DNA of 64,000 nucleotides from Taudactylus pleione (Eukaryota > Chordata > Amphibia > Anura > Myobatrachidae). The translations under genes were made by a program, and so were the position numbers. The stretch is taken from contig JAUIMM010000040.1 in the NCBI GenBank assembly GCA_031769625.1, forward strand, positions 11,968,501 through 12,032,500, written 5' to 3'. Each line of letters opens with the position of its first letter. Within the stretch, counting starts at the first letter, position 1. Positions 45,309 to 55,088 of the stretch are shown here, in pieces. The notes under the pieces were generated by a model that worked only from the letters and a program-made list of their open reading frames with translations, was not told where the DNA came from and made no database searches.

Positions 45309-45365
45309 GTCAAAAGTTGCCACCCTTTGATGCTTTGGAGATGTGCCAGCAGCTTTCTGTCACAG
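45309..45365 (+). CDS. pot1: pot1 exon: short linker exon
   Basis: This 57-bp exon follows ACATACAG and precedes GTACAG, and uses two bases, 18 codons and one base in phase with its neighbours. It encodes the segment with CQQLS (human ERCQQLSATIL). That short exact match and the phase identify it. It leads into the C-terminal half of the protein. Confidence 0.9.
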
Positions 45366-46196
45366 GTACAGTATAAAACCATTAATGGATTTGAAGATCA
45401 CAGTAAGAGAGCCTACTGCACAGCAGGTTGTGTAGTTCTATGAAATGAGCTGTTCAAAGCTCTCTTGTGGTAGGACTTGTATAAAAGATGATTTGAGATG
45501 AAGCAAAGTAATAAACTTAGAGGACACAAGAGCAAATAAAGAAAATGTTATAGATGTACTGTATTTGAACTTGGGTAAGCCACACTACAAAAGATCTTCA
45601 ATAGGCCACTTTGTTTCATTTAGTTTCTTCTGATTTTTTTTAGGTCTCTTTTTATTACAATGGTGGTTTTATTATGCTGCCTGGCTATACATTTTTGTAC
45701 TTCTTTGTCCTTTGCGTGACTCTGATTGTTATATACAGATTAAACACGATTGAATTGGCCTTATGGTACAATCCTGGTACCTTGCGAAGTGGGAAGGAGC
45801 ACCAGATGATGCCACATTAAATCCATAATATGTCTGTGCGTCTTGGTAGACTTGGATGGTATGATCACACTTCTAGACCAGTTCATGATTGGTGGGCCCG
45901 TTCTGCACATATGCAGAACGTGTCATGAGCAAGCGCAGTGTAGGAAACATCGGAGATGTGCGTTAACTATCGGGTTAGCATGCATGTCTGAATCGGGCTC
46001 TATATTCTTATTTCTGAAACAAACTATGCAAAGTGAATCTACTGCTTGAGATACTGCACATTGCCCAAAAGATAGGAGTATTGGTGTTGGGCATTGTAAT
46101 AAAATGGAATATTTCAATAAAATGAAGGTTTATGTGCGAGTCTGGTTATTCCTGTGAATGCTTATATTTTTTAAATTGCTTTTTATGTTTTTGCAG
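45366..46196. other. Intron without recognised features
   Basis: The shortest intron visible, 831 bp. A GTTCTGCACATATGCAGAAC hairpin lies at about 45899-45920. Nothing else was recognised. Confidence 0.5.
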
Positions 46197-46353
46197 TGCT
46201 CCCAGCTAACCAACAGTGGCAGATAACGCCTCTCACCATTGTCATTAAAAACAAGGCTCCTCAGAAATTTCGTATCCGAGCAAGATTGAAAAGTTTTCAA
46301 CCCCAGCACCTCTATCAGTCTGTTAAGCTTCATTGCACTAAATGCAATTCATT
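46197..46353 (+). CDS. pot1: pot1 exon: start of OB-fold 3 with zinc-binding CxxC
   Basis: The 157-bp exon lies between TTTTTGCAG and GTAAGT. It encodes KNKAPQKFRIRARLKSFQP and QSVKLHCTKCNSL, matching human [21 protein letters not shown] and QSVKLHCPKCHLL. The CxxC equals human C382/C385, half of the zinc site of the Holliday-junction-resolvase-like insert in OB3. This region binds TPP1. The partner cysteines lie in an exon beyond the window. Confidence 0.96.
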
Positions 46354-46834
46354 GTAAGTACTTGTCTATATTGTGAACTATGTAAAAAAGGCAGATTGAA
46401 AAGCAAATTTCACAATAACATCCAGTCAAAAAGTGTTTTTCTATAAATTTGCATCCAATTCCCTCTCACCTTATATACGGTCTCCTCAACTACAGGTAGC
46501 AATGCATTTCTTTGTGTTATTTTCTCTGTACTTATCTGTATCACTTAATAATCTGCATGTACAGAGCAATTGTTATTGTTAGGTAAAATGAAGAAGTTTA
46601 ATATACCAGTAGATGTCATATAAATGGTTCTGATATGACAATTCATCTGTCACTGAAATTTACACTATGTGAAAGATTCAATTACCTACTGTGTTTACCA
46701 CACGGGTAAAATTTTCAGTTTTAGGTTCCCTTGTGATTAATTTGAGACACAGTAAAAGTACTTGGTAATAAAATAATATGGCCCATCTAATACACTATGT
46801 AGACAAGAGTGATTGGACACTGACTGCAAATAGA

Positions 46835-47374
46835 TCAGCAAGATTTTATTACTTTGCAATAATCACTGCATGTTGTGGACCTACAAACACCCTTCTTGGC
46901 AAACTGTCCACAAGTTCCTGGACAATAGCAGGCGGTATGTTTTTTGTCATTCCACCTTAAGTACAGTGACCAACTGTGACACTGAAGAAGGTTGAGGAGC
47001 CTAGAACGCACCCATCGCTCCAATTCATGCCAAAGGGTCTCAATGGAGTTAAAATCTGGACTCTGAGCTGGCCAGTCCATCCGGGTTACCGAATTTTCTG
47101 TATACCAGTCCATTGTCGCCCTGGAAACATGAAAGGTGGCATTGTCGTCCTGATAAAAACATTTGTTTCCATAGAACAGAAAGTTCACGGGCCTCTCTAC
47201 GAAGTATTCTTGTTGAAACCGCCACATTAGTGGCCATTTGGAACTTGTGTGCAATGGTAGACATGTTTTGAATCCAATATTATCAAATGGTTCATACCTA
47301 TGCATAACATTTTTTAGCCTTCGGATATATAGGTAATTGGTGTGTGGTGTTATACCTGTAGGCCCTTTGACCAA
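46835..47374 (-). pseudogene. Tc1 transposase, C-terminal part
   Basis: The 179-codon reverse frame carries the hallmark FYQDDNATFHVSRATMDWY and DWPAQSPDFNSIETLWHELERWVR of Tc1-like DDE/DDD transposases: QD-N-x-x-x-H with the second Asp, and the SPDFN-I-E block with the last Asp/Glu. Sequence after WVRSR looks frameshifted. The DNA-binding half and first catalytic Asp are absent, so it is inactive. Confidence 0.88.
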
Positions 47375-47735
47375 TTGATGTACTAATCAGGGATACACAT
47401 TAGATATTTTCGCTGAGAAGGTTCTCTTTGCATTAACCATTGTATGTTTGTGATTGGAGTTTATAATTATTTACCACTCCTTTTAAAGGTATATTATCAT
47501 TAAAAGTTACATTTTATTTTTTCATTCATCATACCAATTAACTAATCAATTAACCGTAACCTTTTCAATCAATTAGTTAAAGAGTGCCCCCATAAAAAGT
47601 TTTTTTTGTCCTTTTTTGCCTCTACACAAAAAAATATTCATGTATATCGCACAATTAATTTTGGAAGCACCACCAACACAAGATTCTCTAATATTTATTG
47701 ACCGATTTATAACGTTGGTTTTAGAGTGATTATAT
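47375..47735. other. Unclassified stretch between Tc1 remnant and LINE
   Basis: This is AT-rich sequence of unknown origin with ATTAACTAATCAATTAACC and AATCAATTAGTTAA inverted segments. It may be part of either element. Confidence 0.3.
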
Positions 47736-49291
47736 TTGATCCTCGTTGACCCTTTTCAGTATGGCTACCGTTCTATCCACTTCACTGAAACTTCCCTCAA
47801 AAAGTCAGCAATGACCTCCTCGCTGCTAAATCCAAGGGCCACTACTCTCTGCCCATTCTCCTTGACCTCTCTGCTGCTTTTGACACTGTGGACCACCCTC
47901 TCCTTCTGCCAGTCCTTCACTCCCTTGGTCTACGTGACCCTGCCCTCTCCTGGCTATCTTCCTACCTTTCTGACAGATCCTTCTCTGTCTCCTCTCATGA
48001 ATCCTCCCCCCCAACCCCCCACAGCCTTTTACAGTAGGTGTTCCCCAAGGTTCTGTTTATGGACCTCTCCTAGTCTTACAATATACGTTCTCACTAGGTG
48101 AACTCAACAGCTCTTTTGACCTCCAATATCATCTCTCTGCTGATGATAGTCAGATCTACCTTTCGTCCCCTAACCTCTCCCCCCCCTCTGTCCTCACTGT
48201 ATCTCCAACTGTCTCTCTGCTATCACTTCCTGGATGTTCCAGCGCTTTCTTAAACTTAATATGTCCAATACTGAGCTGATCATTTTCCCACCCCCCAACA
48301 TAACCGCATGTCCCACCATTTCTTTATCAAATGATGGCGCAACTATCTCCTCTAGCTCCAAAGTGTGCTGTCTTGGAGTTATCCTGGACTCCTCCCTCTC
48401 ATTCAAACCACATATCCAGAATCTCTCACAGTCCTGTCGTTTTCATCTTAAAAATATTTCCAAGATTAGACCCTTTCTCACCCAGGATGCCACTAAAACC
48501 CTCATACACTCATTGGTCATCTCCAGATTGGACTACTGTAACCTCCTCCTATCTGGCCTCCCCAATTCCCTTCTCTCCCCTCTCCAGTCAGTCTTCAATG
48601 CTGCTGCTCGGCTCATCTTCCTCTCCAAACGCTCTACATCTGCCTCCACTCTCCTACAAGCTCTCCACTGGCTCCCCTTCCCTTTCAGAACCCAATTCAA
48701 GGTTCTCACACTCACTTACTTACAAAGCCCTAACCCATTCCACTGCCATTTACATCTCTGACCTCATCTCCCTTCACTCTCCTGTCCGTCCTCTTCGCTC
48801 AACAAATGCACGCCGCCTCTCATGCCCGCGCTGCCCCCCCACCCTTGGAACTCTCTCCCTCTTCCCATCAGACTCTCTACCTCTTTACAATCCTTCAAAC
48901 GGGCTCTCAAGATCCACTACTTCATCAATGCCTTCCAGTTCTCATCTTAACTTGCAGCTACATATTCCTAACTCCCTGCCTACCCCATTTGTGTCACACC
49001 TGTCTGTCTGCCCTTCCCCTTTAGAATGTAAGCTCTTTCGAGCAGGGCACTCTACCCTCTTGTGCTTCTCCTTACTCTACTTTCATCTACTTCTTACTCC
49101 CCACTAGGGCACCTAACACTTGGTTACTTTGCTGTGTTGCTTATCTGGGTGTTATGGTTGCTAATATAGCAATGTATATTATCCATGTCCGTGTCCTGTA
49201 TTGTATTGTACTATAAGTTACTAGTCAACCTATTTGTTTATGTACTTTGTAAGGCGCTGCGGAACACTTGTGGTGCCATATAAATAAATGA
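47736..49291 (+). mobile_element. L2-type LINE, 3' half
   Basis: The fragment has reverse transcriptase motif A ([17 protein letters not shown]) near 47860, a GVPQGSV-like motif B near 48040, and [10 protein letters not shown] motif C near 48140. LGVILDSSLSFKPHI and SLVISRLDYCNLLLSGLP lie at 48360-48560, then LQSVFNAAARLI, and a 3' UTR ending GCGGAACACTTGTGGTGCC, ATATAAATAAATGATAATAATAA. The order and short A/T-rich tail identify the CR1/L2 superfamily. Confidence 0.9.
47760..49000 (+). pseudogene. L2-type LINE reverse transcriptase, partial and frameshifted
   Basis: The RT palm and thumb are spread over two or more frames: 47736-47830, then a +1 frame to about 48040, then 48234-48761 (175 codons, the longest clean stretch). 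Catalytic motifs A and C are intact as sequence, but stops and shifts prevent a full enzyme. The endonuclease half is missing by 5' truncation. Confidence 0.88.
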
Positions 49292-49399
49292 TAATAATAA
49301 TTTACATGTTCTATTCAACTGGTGTGGACTCATCTAAGTCTAAGATGGTTTGAAATTCACTTGCGTGGGGGTGTCCAATCACACTTGTCTACATAGTTG

Positions 49400-49569
49400 T
49401 ATGTTTGTGGCTGTACGATGTATAATATAATAAAGACCTATAGCTATGAAGAATAATCAGGTAAGTGACATATAATTTTTCAACCTAGTCACCAGGTAGA
49501 GAGGTAATAGAGCATCACTAGACTATAAATAAACCACCTGTTTTTCACATAATGTGTGTGAATGGTCAT
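49400..49569. other. Short intron stretch
   Basis: This is plain sequence between the Tc1 end and CpG-rich repeat copy D. Confidence 0.5.
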
Positions 49570-50121
49570 TGGGCCTGATTCAGACCCACTCGCGAGCGGC
49601 TGTACGCTCGCAAGTGGGTCGATGGTCTGCACTGAGCATGCGCACGACGGAGGGAGCTCCGTCGTGCGCATGCGCCAGACACGACGAGCGAAGGACTTTC
49701 CTTCGCTCGTTGTGTCCGATCAAAGGGGGCGTGCTGTCAATGTTGATTGACAGCACGCCCCCTTTGGTGGGCGTGCCGGGGGCGTGCCTCCCTGACGGGG
49801 GCGTTCCCACGGGAACGCCTCCCGTCAGAAGCCGGCCCACTGACATCACTAGTGATGTCAGTGGGAGTGATTTTGGCTCTGATAGAGCCAAAATCACTCC
49901 GGAGCTTGCGGTTGAAAACCTCAACCGCAGGCTCTGGCTCGCAATTTCGATGGTCGCGATGGTCACGACCATCGCGGCCATCAAAATGCACGCTCGTATA
50001 GCCTGTGGGTGGTGACCCACAGCTATACGAGCGTCCAGGAGGACGCTCCATGAAAAAGGAGCCCGGCCCTCATGCAGAGCGTGCGCTCTGCTCAGAGCGT
50101 ACGGCTCTGAATGAGGGCCTT
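49570..50121. repeat. CpG-rich palindromic repeat, copy D (most complete)
   Basis: GGGCCTGATTCAGACCCACTCGC at the left and GTACGGCTCTGAATGAGGGCC at the right form inverted ends. Internal hairpins include GGAGCTCC, GTCAATGTTGATTGAC, ACATCACTAGTGATGT, GATGGTCGCGATGGTC and GGGTGGTGACCC. Long open frames on both strands result from this structure and are not genes. Confidence 0.8.
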
Positions 50122-50339
50122 TGTGTGCTAATATCATTGTTTCTTATGTTGTATACTTTTCCTATACCTTGTGTATTTAATGCATACCAGAGCAGAATGC
50201 AGATCACATTTGACTATTGCATGGCAAATGCATTTCAATAGATATTTCTTCTGCAGAGGGGCTGCTTAGCCATAATGCTATTTTATTTTATGATTTGGTA
50301 GTTTTTTTAACTATCTTCAGAGCACACACAGCAACAGAC

Positions 50340-51757
50340 TGTCCATTGGACGTCTGTGCTGGCGCTCATTCACTCCAACGGTGCCGTGACGCCAGTACCG
50401 ATCTAGGGATCTTGGCGGGACTTCCCAGACTGCGGCCGGATGTACGGGGACAAAGTAAGGCGGGTCACCGTTTGCAGTGACCCGCGTATTAGCAGTCATT
50501 GCCTCCGGTCTCAGGGGACAGATCAGAGGCGCTGAGGTTGACACAGGCCCCCCATACACTGCGCTTCCACTAGACCACCAGGGACAGTATCTGTGCAGGA
50601 AGCTAGCATCCCAGGGGTTAATATTCATCCGTCCCAGGGGTTAATATTCAGCCAGGGGAGTCAGCCTTCCCTGTTGTAGCGGCTCCTCCCCTCAGCTCAG
50701 TGCGCCTTTCCACTGTGGTCTGGCTTTGCTGAGCTGTTTCCTCCTGTGGCCCCCTCTGAGGTCTCCGGCGGCCATTTTCTCTGGTGGTTAATCGCAGATC
50801 TCTCCGGCCATCATGAGGTCCAGTCCCCCTGCATACCTCTCCCTTGAGTTGATGTGTGCAGCACTATAGCCTTCCCAGACACTGATTCAGGGCAGTTGAT
50901 TGTAGTGCCACTTTGCAGTATACTTTCTACATTGTATGTGACTTATGCTAACGCTGCCTGTCTGTGTCGTTTGTTTCCTAACTGTCAGCATACTGTTGTG
51001 TGCTTCACTGTGCCATATTTAGGCAAAGGGGCTCTGGCAGCTTACCAAAGTGTCAGACAGGACCAGGGTGTTGCATACTTAGAAAGTGGGCTCCTGCAGC
51101 TTATCCAAGCATCAGTCAGTACCAGTGTTTTTTTTCTCAGACTCTTACCTTAACATACTGGTGTATTGTGAGGCACATGGAAAACCCCTCATTTATAGAA
51201 CTAAGTATATGTGAGGTTTTGTCATATATATTCGTTGCACTGTGCCATATTTGGGCTGTGTGCTCCTGCAGCTTACCTAGGCATAAGACAGGACCAGTAT
51301 ATTGCTTCCTACTAGTATCCCACATACACGGTGGTTGCATTATACCCAGTGCCATATTGTGTGCCATTCACTCTGCAGCTCTGTCTAGCAAAGGCAGGAG
51401 TAAATACAGGCATCTGCCACTATACAGCTATCAGGTAGGTTATGAGCTGCAGGCTTAGGTGAGGAAGCCTTGATACAGGTACCTCCTGTACGCCCACCAT
51501 GGGTAGACGTACTCTAACTCGGTACAGAGTCTGATGGCTACATCTCGTGCCTTTTCAAACCATGTTGCTAAGTGGGAAACCTCTACCCAGTAAATCCTTT
51601 ACACAGGCACCCTCTGTTTAAATGACAGACCGTAGCTTCAGCAGAATTCCCTCTATTGGATCAACTATCTGAACTCATGGCTGCAGCCTGGCAATCGTCT
51701 GGTAAGAGGTTTCATACTAACCCCATGTTACTCTTTTCCTGCGGCTCATAGTGCAAA
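50340..51757 (+). other. DIRS leader region
   Basis: This is the GC-rich 5' region of the second DIRS with a direct repeat (CCCAGGGGTTAATATTCA at 50610 and 50634). Several related units contain TGTGCCATATT and GGCTC-TGCAGCTTACC (50990-51290), suggesting an internal tandem structure. No gene was recognised. Confidence 0.5.
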
Positions 51758-52315
51758 TTGGGTACACCCCCTGTGGTGGATTCACATGTTACGCGTTTAA
51801 TTAAAAGCGCTAAGTTACCTATTCCTATGGTTACTTCCTTGACTGATCCTACGGATAGGAAGGCGAAAGCTTGCCTGAAATCGATATACTCTCTTTCAGG
51901 GGATGTTGCCCGTCCAACCATGGCTATTGCATGGTTGGCTAAACCTATAGAGAGCTGGGCTGACGCACTTTACTTTTTTTCCTCAGATGCTTATAGGGAT
52001 CAGATGTCTTTTGTTGCTCACATTCGAGATGCAGCTTCCTATATTGTAGACACAACAGTGGATGCCAGTCTCCTAACCTCCCGAGTCTCTGCCATGGCTG
52101 TGTCTACCCGCAGTACCCTGTGGCTACGCTCATGGAAGGCTGGTGTGGATTCCAAGAAAGGCCTAAAAGGGTTACCCTACAATGGGGAGATCTTGTTTAG
52201 CTCAAACCTCGACAAGTTTGAAACCACGTTGGCAGCATCAGGTACTACATTTCTGCCTTCAGCAACTACTTCTATTAGGCCTCGGACTACATCATTTAGG
52301 TTCTTTCATCCTTAG
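51758..52315 (+). CDS. DIRS gag-like protein, partial
   Basis: DIRS elements encode a gag-like protein for RNA packaging. The 185-codon uninterrupted frame contains VDSHVTRLIKSAKLPIP, a TDPTDRKAKACLKSIYSLSG block, VARPTMAIAWLAKPIESW and STLWLRSWKAGVDSKKGL-LPY, all features of the vertebrate DIRS gag-like family. The ATG used may not be the true start, since related proteins begin further upstream. It ends at TAG 52313 just before the deletion junction. The frame is intact. Confidence 0.8.
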   Translation: MGTPPVVDSHVTRLIKSAKLPIPMVTSLTDPTDRKAKACLKSIYSLSGDVARPTMAIAWLAKPIESWADALYFFSSDAYRDQMSFVAHIRDAASYIVDTTVDASLLTSRVSAMAVSTRSTLWLRSWKAGVDSKKGLKGLPYNGEILFSSNLDKFETTLAASGTTFLPSATTSIRPRTTSFRFFHP

Positions 52316-52371
52316 GGATAGGACACAAACTGCTACTGTACGGGTCCAGGACATGAGATGCCGAGGCAACC

Positions 52372-53059
52372 TTGGTAGACGCACCAGTGAAGTGGACCTT
52401 CCAGTTTGTGTACCTATTTCCTAAAGTCCCCCTTCTTCCTCGAGTACTTCGGAAGTTCAAACAAGACGGAGGCACTGTCCTGCTGGTAACTCCGGCTTGG
52501 GCCAGACATCACTGGTGTCTCTCCATCGACACTCCGTTTCTGCTGTCTCAAGGTTCTGACCTGTTGTCTCAAGGTCCTTGCCTTTACACTGACTTGGTTC
52601 TTCTGTCTTTGTCAGGAAATTATAGAACTGGCCTTTCAGTCACCAGACCTCTCAACTGGTGAGGCCTCATTGGATGTGATCCGCGCTCTCAGGATTTCTG
52701 TGAACCATACCAGTTCCCTTCGGAAATCGGACTTCTTTTTTGTGATCTATGGATTTCACAAAAAGGGATGGCCAGCAAATAAACAAACATTGGCCAGATG
52801 GCTTTGTATGACTTTCTCAGAGGCTTACACACAGGCAGGCTTGCCTGTTCCGGCTTCTGTTACTGCTCATTCTACTCTGTCTGTGGGTCCCTCATGGGCG
52901 GCTTGCCGTGGCGCCTCGACTGTTCTGCTTTGTGAGGCGGCCACATGGTCTTCCATTCAGACCTTTCTAAGGTTCTATGCATTTGATACCTTAGCCTCTC
53001 AGGATGCTTCCTTTGGGCACCGGATTCTCCTCTCAGTGCAGGAGCGTCCCCACCCATAA
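52372..53059 (+). pseudogene. DIRS post-RNase H block joined to recombinase end
   Basis: VKWTFQFVYLFPKVPLLPRVLRKFKQDGGTVLL and TPAWARHHW correspond to the block at 6064 of the first DIRS. A 129-codon frame (52670-53059) then gives the recombinase end: KKGWPANKQTLARWL, AYTQAGLPVPASVTAHSTL, GASTVLLCEAATWSS, QERPHP. The catalytic Arg of H-x-x-R is replaced (HSTL). The middle of the recombinase is missing, so no function is expected. Confidence 0.85.
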
Positions 53060-53505
53060 AAGGACTACTTTGGGACATCCCCAAGGTCTCCCTGTGGAGC
53101 CTATGGACCCTGAAGAAGAAGAAAATGAGTTATGGTAAGAACTTCCCTATTTGTTAACTCTCTTTCTTCGAAGTCCACAGGAACCCGCCCTGACGCACCT
53201 GGCTTCATATGGGCTATATTTCTGGTCATTTGTTTCCCTTCTCATTCTCTGTGAAAGTGTGAATTTTGTGTGTACCAGTCTTCCTTCTCTCTTCTCCTCC
53301 TCCGGCCTTTGTCTACTTACCAACTGAGGTGCCTCTGGCTCGGGGGGCGGTGTATAGGAAGGATGGCCAAGTGCATCCTGGGAGCAAAAGCTTTAACTGC
53401 GTGGTGCCCCCGGTATCCAGATCCAACCTACACCCCAAGGTCTCCCTGTGGACCCTATGGACTTCGAAGAAAGAGAGTTAACAAAGATAAGTTCTTACCA
53501 TAACT

Positions 53506-53866
53506 CTAATAAACTACAAACATTGCTGCAAACTGTAATATTTTATGTTAATTTGATTAAGTCCCAAAACAGACATCCTATATGCCTAAATAAACTTGTA
53601 AATTTGGACAATAATAGTAATCCACAAGGGTTTTCTCTGTTATCTGATCTGCTTTTTCTGCTGTCATTTTCTGTAACAAGCAGTTATGTATTTTTATTAT
53701 TTGTTGTTGTTTATATAGTGCCAATTATATTATGTAGTATGTCTTTCTGCTATTAGCTGTCTAATAAACTGCCTAAAGCTGCACTTCACCAAAAACAGAA
53801 TATGGCAGTTTGTTGAATCCCGAGACCCAATTTTTCAATATCTATAGTTGTGATTTTATAGTGGAA
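53506..53866. other. Intron without recognised features
   Basis: This is AT-rich intron sequence in which nothing was recognised. Confidence 0.5.
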
Positions 53867-53867
53867 G

Positions 53868-53903
53868 GGGATGTTGCCTGTCCAACCATGGCTATTGCAT
53901 GGG
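53868..53903 (+). repeat. Isolated 36-bp fragment of DIRS gag
   Basis: GGGATGTTGCCTGTCCAACC followed by ATGGCTATTGCATGG matches 51900-51935 of the DIRS gag-like gene with one difference (CCTG against CCCG). No other DIRS sequence adjoins it. Confidence 0.85.
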
Positions 53904-53962
53904 TGGGGTAGTATATGGGGTCAGCATTTGCCATGTTTCCTAATTCATTATCTTGCCATATA

Positions 53963-54341
53963 CAGGTTGAGTCTCCCATATCCAAATATTCCGAAATACG
54001 GAATAATTTTGGCATGACTGAGATAATGAAACCTGATTTTTGATGGTTCAATGTACACAAACTTTGTCTAAGGCGCAAATGATTAAAACTATTGTATTGA
54101 AATTCATGTATGTACACAAACTTTGCTTGAGCCACAACATTATTTAAAATATTGTATAAAATTACTTGCAGGCTGTGTGTATAAGGTGTATATAACAACA
54201 CATAAATGCATTCTGTGTGTATATTTGGGCCCCATTCCCAAGATATTTCATTATGATATTCAAATATTCCAAAATACGGAATATTCCGTTATCCAAAATA
54301 CCCCTGGTCCCAAGCATTTTGGATATGGGAGACTGAACCTG
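53963..54341. mobile_element. Tigger/pogo-like MITE with TA target duplication
   Basis: CAGGTTGAGTCTCCCATATCC at the left pairs with GGATATGGGAGACTGAACCTG at the right, with TA on both sides. The interior (ACACAAACTTTG twice, AATATTTTAAATAA-like, TACACCTTATACACA in reverse) is AT-rich without coding capacity. It resembles, from memory, a mammalian Tigger-derived repeat with CAGGTTGAGTATCCCTTATCC ends. Confidence 0.85.
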
Positions 54342-54882
54342 TATAGAGGTTTTTTATGTATTTGAAACATATCAATCAGATTCATACGCAAAATGACTGC
54401 TTTAAACAAAAGGCAAATAAGCCATGTAAGAGTAGGAATGTTAATATGGATGTTAGTGGTGCTAGAAGAAAAATACACTGAAAGGTTTGCTAACCAATGG
54501 AGCGTTATCCACTTTTATCCACCCAAGTGCTCTGAATGGCCGAAATGCTTGCTCGGTCCACTGGCAAAAACATGAACTGGGTTTAATTTCAAGTATTAGT
54601 TGTAATGCATTTCTATTTAGGATGTTTTATTTGTGATCAGTTGCTTTGATCAAGCATAGTGAAAATGAGTTGTTTAACACAAAATGTTTTGAGTTTGTTT
54701 AGAAAATGTACTGTATCATAACTTTACACTTCATTGTATGGAAATAAATATACTGTATATAAACAAAGAACATTTTCACAATGCTGAAAAAATGCACTCG
54801 TAGTTTCTAATATTTAAGGTAAGTCCTTCCAGCCTTCCAGTTCTTATTTTCTGTCCATGAATGTGTACTGTTCAATCTTTAG
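54342..54882. other. Intron without recognised features
   Basis: This is AT-rich sequence before the last visible pot1 exon. Confidence 0.5.
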
Positions 54883-55088
54883 GCTCGATGTTCCGGATGA
54901 AGAGGAGCTAAACAATATTTTTCAAGAAACCTTTAATGATGGACCGAACATAAGTACCCAGAGCACTTTCTGGTATCAGTCAGCAACATGGAAGACAATA
55001 AATCAAAGAAACAGGGCTGTAACTATTCATTTTGTTAAAAAACATGACATTATGCAAAGTCCAGAAGACTCACTAATCATGTTAGAAG
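54883..55088 (+). CDS. pot1: pot1 exon: OB3/resolvase-like region
   Basis: The 206-bp exon follows TTCAATCTTTAG and ends before GTAAGA. Its first base completes Leu and its last base starts Gly. It encodes DEEELNNIFQET, a variable acidic/polar stretch, then WKTINQRNRAVTIHFVKKHDI and LIMLEG, which match human [21 protein letters not shown] and LLLIEG. This is the first strand set of the resolvase-like insert in OB3. The remaining exons (with the second zinc cysteine pair and the TPP1-binding end) were not found in the 8.9 kb that follow. Confidence 0.94.

Larger units (their letters stand above)
46793..49399 (-). mobile_element. Tc1-type transposon, split by an L2-type LINE
   Basis: CACTATGTAGACAAGAGTG at 46793 is matched in reverse at 49368-49399 (CACACTTGTCTACATAGTTG), both flanked by TA. 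The reverse-strand transposase end is at 46835-47374. The transposase N-terminus is missing and the L2-type LINE at about 47736-49291 occupies the space before the far end. Confidence 0.85.
50330..53505 (+). mobile_element. Second DIRS element, internally deleted and missing the left end
   Basis: From left to right there is a GC-rich leader (50340-51700), the gag-like gene (51758-52315), then directly the block after RNase H (52372-52662), the recombinase end (52670-53059), and the right terminal region with GGACCCTATGGACTTCGAAG (53090-53490). The RT, RNase H core and most of the recombinase are deleted. A left inverted terminal repeat was not found. Confidence 0.87.

Noticed and set aside
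48331..49107. A 258-codon Ser/Pro/Leu-rich open frame
   Set aside because: It is the wrong frame of the L2-type LINE, whose reverse transcriptase reads in the overlapping frame at 48234-48761 and its shifted continuation.
49580..50137. A 185-codon reverse-strand open frame
   Set aside because: It lies in CpG-rich repeat copy D. Several overlapping frames are open on both strands because of the palindromes and the lack of A/T-rich stops, and no protein motif is present.
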